DNA of 61,212 bases from an uncultured archaeon. GTDB taxonomy: Archaea; Thermoproteota; Nitrososphaeria_A; Caldarchaeales; Calditenuaceae. A program made the translations under genes and the position numbers. The notes under the pieces are model-generated. The model did not search any database. It worked only from the letters and a program-made list of their open reading frames with translations, and had not been told where the DNA came from. The DNA is taken from the NCBI GenBank assembly GCA_937921685.1, contig CAKZUF010000050.1, forward strand, positions 1 to 61,212, in the 5' to 3' direction. This document shows positions 33,438 through 40,768 of the stretch, one piece after another (position 1 is the stretch's first letter; every line of letters begins with the position of its first letter).

Positions 33438-34389
33438 TCTCCTCTAGTGGCAGGATGAGCTCGGGCTTGTGGGCAACTAGGCCCTGGGCCAGCCTCCTCA
33501 GCATTGGCAGTATCTTGTGGAGCTCCGACTTGTCGATGACAGTGTTCACGGCATACCACCCCTCCATGGACAGCTTGTTTATCGTGGGCGACTTTAGCGA
33601 CGGGAGTATTGAGAGCAGTTCCTCGAGGTTCTCCTCCCTAACGTTCAGGAAGATGTGAAGCTTCTTCTCCGACTCTATTACTCCAGTGAACATGGTTAAG
33701 ATGTCGTAGATCTTTTCACGCTTCCACCTGTCCTCAAGCGACTCCTTATTAGCGATGAGCAGCGCCGAGCTCTCCATCAGCTCCTCCACCACAGCTAGGT
33801 TATTCTGCTCGAGCGTCCGGCCAGTCTCCGTGTTGTCGACGACCGCGTCCGCCGCGAGTGGGGGCTTCGCCTCCGTAGCCCCGAAGGACAGGAGTATTGA
33901 GACCTGTGGGTTATCGCCATAACGATACCATGGTGTGATTATCATGGGCCTCTTAGACCCAAACCTAGACGCGTAGGCCTCTGCCGCTATAACCCGATTC
34001 ATCGTGATGTTTAGGTATTCGGTAGCTATTCTCACAGGCCTACCGTTAGAGAGGTTCTCCTCCAGAAACTGGTCTAGGCTCTCATACCTGCTGCTGGCCG
34101 GGGCCGCGAAGACGAGCTTAACCCGCCCAAACTCCAAGTCTCTAAGTATCTTGACATCCGCCCCCGTCTCCTCCACCCAATCACGCCCCGTGATCCCCAC
34201 GTCAAACAGCCCCTCCGCAATATACACGGGAATCTCCTGCGGCCTCAGAATCCGCAGCTCGATCTCCCTGTCACTGATCAGTGGGCTATAGCTCCTCTCA
34301 TAGCCCTCCACCCTGTAGAAGGCCTTCTCAAGCAGCTCGATCGCGCCCTTCTCCAGCGACCCCTTCGGGATCACCATCCTCAGACGCAT
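33394..34389 (-). CDS. hisG: ATP phosphoribosyltransferase HisG (long form)
   Basis: 331 aa, so a long-form HisG with a C-terminal ACT-like regulatory domain (EGWYAVNTVIDKSELHKIL). N-terminus MRLRMVIPKGSLEKGAIELL and GLFDVGITGRDWVEE are diagnostic. First step of histidine synthesis and normally feedback-inhibited by histidine; long forms do not need HisZ. First gene of the operon hisG-hisD-HAD-hisB-hisH. Confidence 0.95.
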   Translation of the reverse strand: MRLRMVIPKGSLEKGAIELLEKAFYRVEGYERSYSPLISDREIELRILRPQEIPVYIAEGLFDVGITGRDWVEETGADVKILRDLEFGRVKLVFAAPASSRYESLDQFLEENLSNGRPVRIATEYLNITMNRVIAAEAYASRFGSKRPMIITPWYRYGDNPQVSILLSFGATEAKPPLAADAVVDNTETGRTLEQNNLAVVEELMESSALLIANKESLEDRWKREKIYDILTMFTGVIESEKKLHIFLNVREENLEELLSILPSLKSPTINKLSMEGWYAVNTVIDKSELHKILPMLRRLAQGLVAHKPELILPLEEIGRESGKDIERKRG

Positions 34390-34420
34390 GCCCTTTCTGG
34401 CTCTCTACCTCCGCATTAGC

Positions 34421-34428
34421 TAATAAAA
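34421..34428 (-). promoter_or_regulatory. TATA box, histidine operon
   Basis: TTTTATTA on the - strand, about 35 nt upstream of the hisG ATG at 34389. Confidence 0.5.
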
Positions 34429-34481
34429 CTATGGCCCCGAATACTGGCTGTGACGGTGAATTAGTGTCTTGAGAGCCTGTT

Positions 34482-34625
34482 CTACTCGCTCCAGAGCTCT
34501 CTCTTAAGTAGGTCCCTCACCGCAGCTCTCAGAATTGCTGAGCGGCTTGGATAGATCTTCTTCTTTACAAGCTCATCCATCCCCTCTATCAACGCCTCTG
34601 GAAGCTTGACACTTATCAGCTTCAT
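34482..34625 (-). CDS. Ribbon-helix-helix (CopG/Arc-like) small regulator
   Basis: 47 aa, read from ATG at 34625 to TAG at 34482: MKLISVKLPEALIEGMDELV followed by KKKIYPSRSAILRAAVRDLL. The pattern beta-strand (ISVKLP), helix, turn (YPSRS), helix is the archaeal RHH fold. Its own TATA box TTTATCTA is at 34660-34653 on the - strand. It sits alone between the thermosome and the his operon, so it might regulate a neighbour or itself. There is no toxin gene beside it. Confidence 0.8.
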   Translation of the reverse strand: MKLISVKLPEALIEGMDELVKKKIYPSRSAILRAAVRDLLKRELWSE

Positions 34626-34751
34626 CGCGGTAGTTGAGAAGCTATCCGCCGGTAGATAAACTCAATACCCTAAACCATTGAACATAATACTCAAAAAATT
34701 TTGTGGGAATATGTTGGAGAGGCTTCTCGCCCCTTCTTGCCGCCGGAAAGG

Positions 34752-34760
34752 GTATATAAG
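34752..34760 (+). promoter_or_regulatory. TATA box, thermosome-rpoK operon
   Basis: GTATATAAG, preceded by GGAAAGG as a purine-rich BRE-like stretch; about 39 nt upstream of the ATG at 34795. A strong consensus promoter, as expected for an abundant chaperonin. Confidence 0.7.
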
Positions 34761-34772
34761 TAGGACACATGC

Positions 34773-34791
34773 TAATCAATACCGGTGATTA
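34773..34791. promoter_or_regulatory. Dyad at the thermosome transcription start
   Basis: TAATCA (34773-34778) and TGATTA (34786-34791) are perfect inverted arms around ATACCGG. The dyad covers the expected start site, about 25 nt after the TATA box, a usual position for archaeal repressors such as Phr. Confidence 0.4.
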
Positions 34792-34794
34792 ATT

Positions 34795-36462
34795 ATGGCG
34801 ACAGCTCCAGGTAGCGTGGGTACTGTCCCAATACTAATTCTGAAAGAAGGCACCCAGAGGACGAGAGGCCGAGAAGCCCAGTCGGCCGCCATCATGGTTG
34901 CTAAGGTCATTGCCGAGACGATGAGGACCTCCCTCGGACCGCGCGGAATGGACAAGATGCTTGTAGACAGCTTCGGCGATATCGTGATTACAAATGACGG
35001 AGCCACTATCCTCAAAGAGATGGATGTCGAGCACCCGGTTGCCAAGATGCTTGTAGAGGTTGCGAAGGCTCAGGACGAGGAGGTGGGTGACGGGACGACG
35101 ACCGCGGTAGTGCTGGCAGGCGAGCTTCTCGCTAGGGCGGAGGAGCTCATAGAGAAGGAGGTTCACCCCTCAATAATTATAGACGGGTTTAGGAAGGCCG
35201 CGAAGGAGGCAATCAACATACTTGATAGCATAGCTGTCTCTGTAGACCCGAAGGATAAGCAGGAGCTGGCTAAGATTGCTAAAAGCGCCCTCATCAGCAA
35301 GCTCGTCTCAGAGTACGCCGACTTCATCGCGGGCTTAGCGGTGGAAGCGGTCCTAAGGGTTGCAGAGCAGGTCAACGGGCAGTGGAGGGTCGACCTCGAC
35401 GACGTTAAGCTGGAGAAGAAGGAGTATGGCTCAATCATGGACACCAGGCTGGTTGAAGGTGTTGTCCTCGACAAGGAGATTGTACACCCAGACATGCCTA
35501 AGCTCGTTAGGAACCCGAAGATAGCTCTGCTCGACGCCAGCCTCGAGATAGAGAAGACGGAGTTTGACGCTAAGCTGAATATTGAGAGCCCGGAGCAGAT
35601 GAGGGCGTTCATGGAGGAGGAAGAGAGGATGCTGAGAGAGATGGTAGAGAAGATAGCTGCCACCGGCGCTAACGTAGTCCTCTGCCAGAAGGGGATAGAC
35701 GACCTCGCCCAACACTTCCTCGCCAGGAAGGGGATTGTAGCCGTGAGAAGGATCAAGAAGAGCGACATGGACAAGCTCGCCAAGGCTACTGGGGGCAGGA
35801 TCGTCTCAAGGGTTGATGACTTGACGCCAGCAGACCTGGGCACAGCGGAACTGCTCGAGGAGAGGCGGGTTGGGGAGGATAAGATGGTGTTTATCGAGGG
35901 CTGCAAGAACCCCAAGTCAGTAACAATACTTATCCACGGAGGAACACAGAGGATAGTTGATGAGACTGAGAGGTCCTTCAAAGACGCGATAAACGTTGTC
36001 AAGGACATCCTCTTGGAGCCCAAGATAGTGGCTGGAGGCGGCGCCCCGGAGATCGAGGTCGCATCAAGGCTAAGGGACTTCGCCAAGACACTGCCGGGCA
36101 AGGAGCAGCTGGCGGTTGAAAAGTTCGCTGACGCCATCGAGAGGGTGCCGATGCAGCTGGCGGAGAACGCAGGCCTCGACCCAATCGAGAGCATCGTCTC
36201 CCTCAGGTCAAGCCACAAGGAGGGTAAGAAGTGGGAGGGGGTCAACGTCCTCGAGAACAAGCTGGGCGATATGTGGTCTGCAGGGGTCCTCGAGCCCGTG
36301 GTAGTGAAGAAGCAGGTGGTTAAGTCGGCCGTAGAGGCAGCCTGCATGATACTTAAGATCGACGACATCATAGCAGCTTCCAAGCTCTCTGAGACAGGAG
36401 CGAAGAAGGAGAAGAAAGAGGAAGAGGAGGGAGAGTCGAGCACCTCCTCCAGCTTTGACTAA
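34795..36462 (+). CDS. ths: Thermosome subunit (group II chaperonin)
   Basis: 555 aa, canonical. [23 protein letters not shown] (Asp68), [26 protein letters not shown] and the FKDAI catalytic Asp are all present, as is the apical lid segment. The tail is [10 protein letters not shown] then a Ser/Thr-rich end, with no Gly-Gly-Met repeats. ATP-driven folding chamber in the cytoplasm. A second, divergent paralogue is at 19975. A - strand open frame of 426 codons over this gene is a codon-bias shadow. Confidence 0.97.
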   Translation: MATAPGSVGTVPILILKEGTQRTRGREAQSAAIMVAKVIAETMRTSLGPRGMDKMLVDSFGDIVITNDGATILKEMDVEHPVAKMLVEVAKAQDEEVGDGTTTAVVLAGELLARAEELIEKEVHPSIIIDGFRKAAKEAINILDSIAVSVDPKDKQELAKIAKSALISKLVSEYADFIAGLAVEAVLRVAEQVNGQWRVDLDDVKLEKKEYGSIMDTRLVEGVVLDKEIVHPDMPKLVRNPKIALLDASLEIEKTEFDAKLNIESPEQMRAFMEEEERMLREMVEKIAATGANVVLCQKGIDDLAQHFLARKGIVAVRRIKKSDMDKLAKATGGRIVSRVDDLTPADLGTAELLEERRVGEDKMVFIEGCKNPKSVTILIHGGTQRIVDETERSFKDAINVVKDILLEPKIVAGGGAPEIEVASRLRDFAKTLPGKEQLAVEKFADAIERVPMQLAENAGLDPIESIVSLRSSHKEGKKWEGVNVLENKLGDMWSAGVLEPVVVKKQVVKSAVEAACMILKIDDIIAASKLSETGAKKEKKEEEEGESSTSSSFD

Positions 36463-36469
36463 GGTGCTC

Positions 36470-36715
36470 ATGACTCTCCAGAAGCGGCTAACTAAGTATG
36501 AGATCACAAAGATTATTGGTGGCAGGGCCCTCCAGCTCTCGCTAGGAGCCTTCCCACTAGTCGAGCCGCAACCAAACGATACCGCCTTCACTATAGCGCG
36601 CCGCGAGCTAGCCCTCGGAGTCCTACCGATAATAGTTCGGCGGCACCTACCAGACGGTACATATATCGACATACCACTAAAAGAGGCTCTCGAAGTGGAA
36701 AAGGTCGCCGTATAA
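36470..36715 (+). CDS. rpoK: DNA-directed RNA polymerase subunit K (Rpo6/RpoK)
   Basis: 81 aa from the ATG at 36470, 7 nt after the thermosome stop. LTKYEITKIIGGRALQLSLG is the Rpb6/omega signature, followed by ARRELALGVLPIIVRRHLPDG and TYIDIPL. It stabilises assembly of the largest RNA polymerase subunits. It likely rides on the thermosome promoter. The T-rich run at 36743-36747 may terminate it. Confidence 0.95.
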   Translation: MTLQKRLTKYEITKIIGGRALQLSLGAFPLVEPQPNDTAFTIARRELALGVLPIIVRRHLPDGTYIDIPLKEALEVEKVAV

Positions 36716-36782
36716 AAAGATGCTGGCCCCACTCATACACAATTTTTACTCTGGAATTCCTCAAAAAATTTCTAGGTAATCA

Positions 36783-36791
36783 TTTTATAAC
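36783..36791 (+). promoter_or_regulatory. TATA box for DUF763 gene
   Basis: TTTTATAAC centred about 32 nt upstream of the ATG at 36819. Confidence 0.55.
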
Positions 36792-36818
36792 CATCACCTA
36801 TGGCCAATCAATGCTTAG

Positions 36819-37928
36819 ATGTTTAGAGTAGGAGCTATCGACCTGGGCGCAGGGCCTCCAACCTTCAGCAGAGCAGCCTACTTGGAGGTCTCCTCCACCC
36901 TCCCGGCGATTGTCGACTCTTTCATAGGGTACTTCGGCTCCTCAGAGTTTCTCGAACTCTTATCCAACCCGTGGACATTCAGGCTTCTCTGCCGCTCAGT
37001 AAACCTCAACAACGACGACGCTGGGAGTATAGCGTTAATGGTTTCGGCTATGATGAATAACGCTAAGAGGGATTGGGAGATCAGCGTGGCGGGCGGCCTC
37101 TACGCGAAGAGGTTCACAGTCCCAGAGACCGTTGAGAAGGTTGCCTCGGCGATGGGTCTCTCTGAGAAGCAGGTAGACTGGCTAAAGTACTCTAGTAGGA
37201 TGACGGCGAAGGTGGATGACGTTGCTGTCCAGGACGGGTTCCGCCTCTGGCTCCACGTAATCGTCTTCAACACCCAGGCCGAGTGGGCTGTCATACAGGT
37301 GGCCTCTAAGGCAGGCCTCAACAGGCTTTACCAGTGGCACTCGGGGCGCATCTCCTACTCTAGATTCACGGTTGAGCCGCATACTGGGGTGTCATCTGCG
37401 ATGAGGAGCTTCTACTCACTCGACTTCACGCTGAAAAAGAACCTCGAGCTCCAGAAGGGATGCCTCGAGATCTTGAGCTACCCTGTCTCCCGCCTCAGGT
37501 CGATCAAGATAGGCCTCAGCAGTAAACAGACTAGGCTAAGCGACTTCACCCGAGAAGGCGTCTCGGGAGACGTGAACCCCCTCACGGCCCCGGTTAGGGT
37601 GAATTGGGCGGCGATCACAAATATTGCAGGCTCCCCCCCGCGAAGTTTCGAAGACCTCTTAGCCGTGAGAGGTATTGGCGCCGAGACGTTAAGATTTCTA
37701 GCCATTTGCTGCCATAGAATCCTAGGCATAACGCCTTATTTAGAGGACGTCGCGATCCTGTTCAGCGAATTAAAGGAGAAGGGGCCGCCCGGCGGGAGGG
37801 CTTACCAGATTATGTGGGACCTCATCGAGGCTGTGAGGTATTCAATCTTGTCCAGCGATAAGAGCAGGTCCATTGCCTCGAGGCTTGAACTGATCGTTGA
37901 GGGGAAAGGCGATAACGACGGGGGCTAG
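36819..37928 (+). CDS. DUF763 family protein
   Basis: 369 aa. The central block SSRMTAKVDDVAVQDGFRLW, then AEWAVIQVA..., YQWHSG and FTVEPHTGV, is the DUF763 core; the C-terminal RSFEDLLAVRGIGAETLRFLA looks like a helix-hairpin-helix, suggesting contact with nucleic acid. The N-terminus reads AIDLGAGPPTF where most family members have a LPLHGG motif, so a probable active or binding motif is lost. Function of the family is unknown to me. Its end overlaps the convergent MIP18 gene by 4 nt. Confidence 0.8.
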   Translation: MFRVGAIDLGAGPPTFSRAAYLEVSSTLPAIVDSFIGYFGSSEFLELLSNPWTFRLLCRSVNLNNDDAGSIALMVSAMMNNAKRDWEISVAGGLYAKRFTVPETVEKVASAMGLSEKQVDWLKYSSRMTAKVDDVAVQDGFRLWLHVIVFNTQAEWAVIQVASKAGLNRLYQWHSGRISYSRFTVEPHTGVSSAMRSFYSLDFTLKKNLELQKGCLEILSYPVSRLRSIKIGLSSKQTRLSDFTREGVSGDVNPLTAPVRVNWAAITNIAGSPPRSFEDLLAVRGIGAETLRFLAICCHRILGITPYLEDVAILFSELKEKGPPGGRAYQIMWDLIEAVRYSILSSDKSRSIASRLELIVEGKGDNDGG

Positions 37929-38239
37929 AGTATCCCTAGCATCTCTTTTGCCTCGTCAGTCATCCTGTCCGGCGTCCAGGGTGGGTCAAATACAAGGTCG
38001 ACATCGACCCGCGTCACGCTTGGGCACATTGTCTTAACAGCCTCTTTAACCTGCTCCACGAGGAAGAAGCCGACGGGGCAGCCGGGCGCCGTGAGCGTCA
38101 TCTTGATGTAGACTGAGTTGTCGTCCCTGATCTGGAGGTCGTATATTAGCCCGAGGTCCACTATGTTCACGGGTATCTCGGGGTCGTAGCACATTTTCAG
38201 GGCCTGCAGTATCTTCTCCTCACTGGGCCTTTCCAACAC
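37925..38239 (-). CDS. MIP18/DUF59 family Fe-S assembly protein (SufT-like)
   Basis: 104 aa. DPEIPVNIVDLGLIYDL and TLTAPGCPVGFFL (conserved Cys) define the DUF59 family (PaaD, SufT, CIA2). Members help mature iron-sulfur proteins. GTG start at 38239 or TTG one codon later. Shares a divergent promoter with the glycosyltransferase. sufS lies 20 kb away and no sufBC genes are seen here. Confidence 0.9.
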   Translation of the reverse strand: MLERPSEEKILQALKMCYDPEIPVNIVDLGLIYDLQIRDDNSVYIKMTLTAPGCPVGFFLVEQVKEAVKTMCPSVTRVDVDLVFDPPWTPDRMTDEAKEMLGIL

Positions 38240-38269
38240 TCACACCGGCCTATCTTGTGGGTCGGTGAC

Positions 38270-38276
38270 TTTTAAA
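38270..38276. promoter_or_regulatory. Shared divergent TATA sequence
   Basis: TTTTAAA reads as a TATA core in both directions: about 34 nt before the MIP18 start at 38239 and about 38 nt before the glycosyltransferase ATG at 38311. One box could serve both genes. Confidence 0.4.
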
Positions 38277-38310
38277 TCTCCCCTCACGACAAGCCTTTTG
38301 AGTAGGTGGA

Positions 38311-39480
38311 ATGATCCTAGACCACCTCTGGACAGCCGCCCTCTTCTCCCTTGCAGCCATAATATTTTTGACACAGTTGGCGTGGATATGGATTGTTCAC
38401 AAACGGACAGCCACGCTCCACAAGCTCGAGAAGCTTGAGAGGACCTGCAGAGAAACCAGCCCCCTCGTATCCGCCATAATACCTGGGAGAAATGTCGCCA
38501 AGTGGGTTGAGAGGTGCCTGTCCACCCTCCTAGCGCAGCGAGGGGTAAGGGTGGAGGTCATCTTCGTTGATGATGAGTCGGATGATGGTACAGCGGAGCT
38601 GGTACTAGAGAGGTTCTTGAAGAGAGGGGTTAGATATGTTAGGATTGGTACGCCTCCACCTGGCTGGCTGGGGAAGAACTGGGCGTGTTGGAGGGGATTC
38701 CAGCATGCGTCGGGTGAGTGGCTTCTATTTTTAGACGCTGACACCATGTTCTTCGATGAGTGCGTTATAGCCGACGCTCTCGGTAGGTGTGGAGAGGGTT
38801 TGGACGCCTTCTCCCTAACCCCAAGGCTAGACACGGGCGCCCTTTCATCCAAGATAATGCTGCCGCTTTTACAGAACATTCTATTGTCCCTCTTCTCTCC
38901 TGCCCGTAGCAATGACCCCCAGTCCCCCCAAGCCATACTCTTCGGAGCCTTCATACTCATACATAGGAAGGTTTACCTCGAGATTGGGGGTCACCAGGCG
39001 GTTCATGGACGGATACTGGAGGACAGGGCTCTGGCAAGCCTCCTCAAGGGTCGGGGGTATAGGATTAGGCTGCTAGACGGGTCTGAGAGGTTTGGAGCTG
39101 AGTACGCTGGTAGCCTAGCCGGCTACATGGCCGCTATCAAACGGATCGTAGCAGACTACTCCCTGACACACAGTCTAGCCAAGATGAAGTACTATATCAT
39201 GGGGGCCGCAGTCCTCTTCCTACTCCCTCAAGCCGCCCTAGTAGCCGCCAGCCTCTACGGCATCGCCCCACTAGCAGTCTTAGCCGCCGCGTCTATGATC
39301 GTCAATGTGGCTGCCAACTACTTGGAGCTTAGGAGGATGCGCGTAAAATATGCCCCCCTCTATGCGCCACTAACGGTTTTTGCCAACTGGGTCCTAGTCA
39401 CAGCGCTAATCGAGGCTTACCTCTCGTTCAGGTCTGGGCGCTTGGGGCTGACTTGGCGTGGGAGGAGGATAGAGATTTGA
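38311..39480 (+). CDS. Membrane glycosyltransferase family 2
   Basis: 389 aa. One N-terminal membrane helix, a GT2 catalytic domain (VSAIIPGRNVAKWVERCL, DDESDDGT, WLLFLDADTMF as the DxD metal site, RILEDRALA as the ED base motif) and two or three C-terminal membrane helices. The layout is like HpnB/CruC-type lipid or carotenoid glycosyltransferases. It probably adds a sugar to a lipid carrier or membrane lipid on the cytoplasmic face. AGGTGGA precedes the ATG. Confidence 0.87.
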   Translation: MILDHLWTAALFSLAAIIFLTQLAWIWIVHKRTATLHKLEKLERTCRETSPLVSAIIPGRNVAKWVERCLSTLLAQRGVRVEVIFVDDESDDGTAELVLERFLKRGVRYVRIGTPPPGWLGKNWACWRGFQHASGEWLLFLDADTMFFDECVIADALGRCGEGLDAFSLTPRLDTGALSSKIMLPLLQNILLSLFSPARSNDPQSPQAILFGAFILIHRKVYLEIGGHQAVHGRILEDRALASLLKGRGYRIRLLDGSERFGAEYAGSLAGYMAAIKRIVADYSLTHSLAKMKYYIMGAAVLFLLPQAALVAASLYGIAPLAVLAAASMIVNVAANYLELRRMRVKYAPLYAPLTVFANWVLVTALIEAYLSFRSGRLGLTWRGRRIEI

Positions 39481-39483
39481 GGG

Positions 39484-40710
39484 CTACTTTACGAGATAGA
39501 CTATGCTCTCGCGGGCCGCGCCTATTCTGTGAACCCTGCCACTGGTTGCAACCCTCTTACCGACTACGCGTATCTTCTCAACCCTAAACCCAACCCGCTC
39601 AGCCAAATCGGCCAAAATGCGGTCAGACTCCACCACCCTGTCAGGATACACGCCGCCCGCAACCACGACGGCCGCCCTCCCTCCATCCCTCAGGACCCTC
39701 CACATCTCCTCCAGAGAATCAAACATGTCCGAAAAGTATAGCTTAGCAGAGTCGGGCAGGTCCTCGAGCCCAGGTATAGTTCTCGGAGCTTCTCTACCCA
39801 CAAGACCGATGTAAGACCTTATAAGGTCCTGCACCCTCTTCCCGAAGAATAACTCCAGCTCAACCTCATACACCCTTGTATATTCTATCTTGTTGAGGTA
39901 TGGGGGCGAGGTTATCACAGCGTCAACCGACTCGTCCTCTATTCCGTCTAGCCTCCTAGCGTCGCCTTGCAGTATTATGGCTGGCCCGCTCCTGAACCTC
40001 ACACGCCTAACATCCTCAATCATCGACTGGGCTACCTTTCGGAATATGGGTCTAAGCGGCGGGACAGGCCGCTTAACAAACCTCAAGACCGACCCGTCCC
40101 TGTATATGTACGATGCCCTTACCGCCGCATTCATCAGGGCCAGCTTCAGAAAGACTCTCGGACCCTCTGAGTCAATCTCCTCTACCGACTCCTTCAGGCT
40201 GAAGAGCTCCTCAAGGTTTCCCCTAGGGAATGCCTTTCTAACGGCAGGGCTCAGACCATCAGGTAGGGCTGTATGACGAGGAGCTGTTAAGAGGCATCTA
40301 TCCAGCGCCTCCCTCAACTCTAAAGGGTCGTATACCCGTGTCTTGGCCAAGGAAACAAAGACGGCAAGGGGCGAGGCGTCGACACCCACGCCCGTAAAGC
40401 CCAGCTCCATGCATGTGAGAGGTGTGGTCCCAGATCCTACGAATGGGTCTAAGACGACGCCACCCTCTAGGACCCCCATCTCCTCCAAGAGCATGACAAC
40501 TAGGTCGCGGGAAAACCCCTCCTTGAAGAAGAACCATCTATGAATAGGGAGGCTCCTATTCGGCTTAAACGTTGCTAGGCTCCAGAGATCGTATCTCTCC
40601 TCGACGGTGTAGTTGCCCTCAAACACTTCTAAGGGCCATTCTGACAACCGGTCTAATAAACGCTTAGGCCTCGCCCCCGTCTCCTCAAACCCCCTTTGCC
40701 TGTTCTGCAC
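39484..40710 (-). CDS. DNA methyltransferase-like protein (DPFVGSGTT / TSPPY)
   Basis: 408 aa. SAM-binding motif LDPFVGSGTTPL about residue 90, catalytic TSPPYLNKIEY about residue 268. The SPPY form suggests an N4-cytosine (or N6-adenine) amino-methyltransferase; the order, SAM motif first, is the reverse of the common beta class. No restriction gene or specificity subunit is adjacent, so it is an orphan. RNA methylation is an alternative. Convergent with the glycosyltransferase, 4 nt apart. Confidence 0.78.
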   Translation of the reverse strand: MQNRQRGFEETGARPKRLLDRLSEWPLEVFEGNYTVEERYDLWSLATFKPNRSLPIHRWFFFKEGFSRDLVVMLLEEMGVLEGGVVLDPFVGSGTTPLTCMELGFTGVGVDASPLAVFVSLAKTRVYDPLELREALDRCLLTAPRHTALPDGLSPAVRKAFPRGNLEELFSLKESVEEIDSEGPRVFLKLALMNAAVRASYIYRDGSVLRFVKRPVPPLRPIFRKVAQSMIEDVRRVRFRSGPAIILQGDARRLDGIEDESVDAVITSPPYLNKIEYTRVYEVELELFFGKRVQDLIRSYIGLVGREAPRTIPGLEDLPDSAKLYFSDMFDSLEEMWRVLRDGGRAAVVVAGGVYPDRVVESDRILADLAERVGFRVEKIRVVGKRVATSGRVHRIGAARESIVYLVK

Positions 40711-40730
40711 ATGCGTTATGCGGTTGGATA

Positions 40731-40739
40731 CTTAAATAA
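40731..40739 (+). promoter_or_regulatory. TATA box, 2-oxoacid:ferredoxin oxidoreductase operon
   Basis: CTTAAATAA centred about 34 nt upstream of the ATG at 40769. Confidence 0.5.
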
Positions 40740-40768
40740 TGGCTGACCAAATATTGAATATGATTTAG

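Noticed and set aside
35163..36443. 426-codon - strand open frame over the thermosome gene
   Set aside because: Serine-rich composition typical of the antisense of GC-biased codons; the + strand encodes a complete thermosome.
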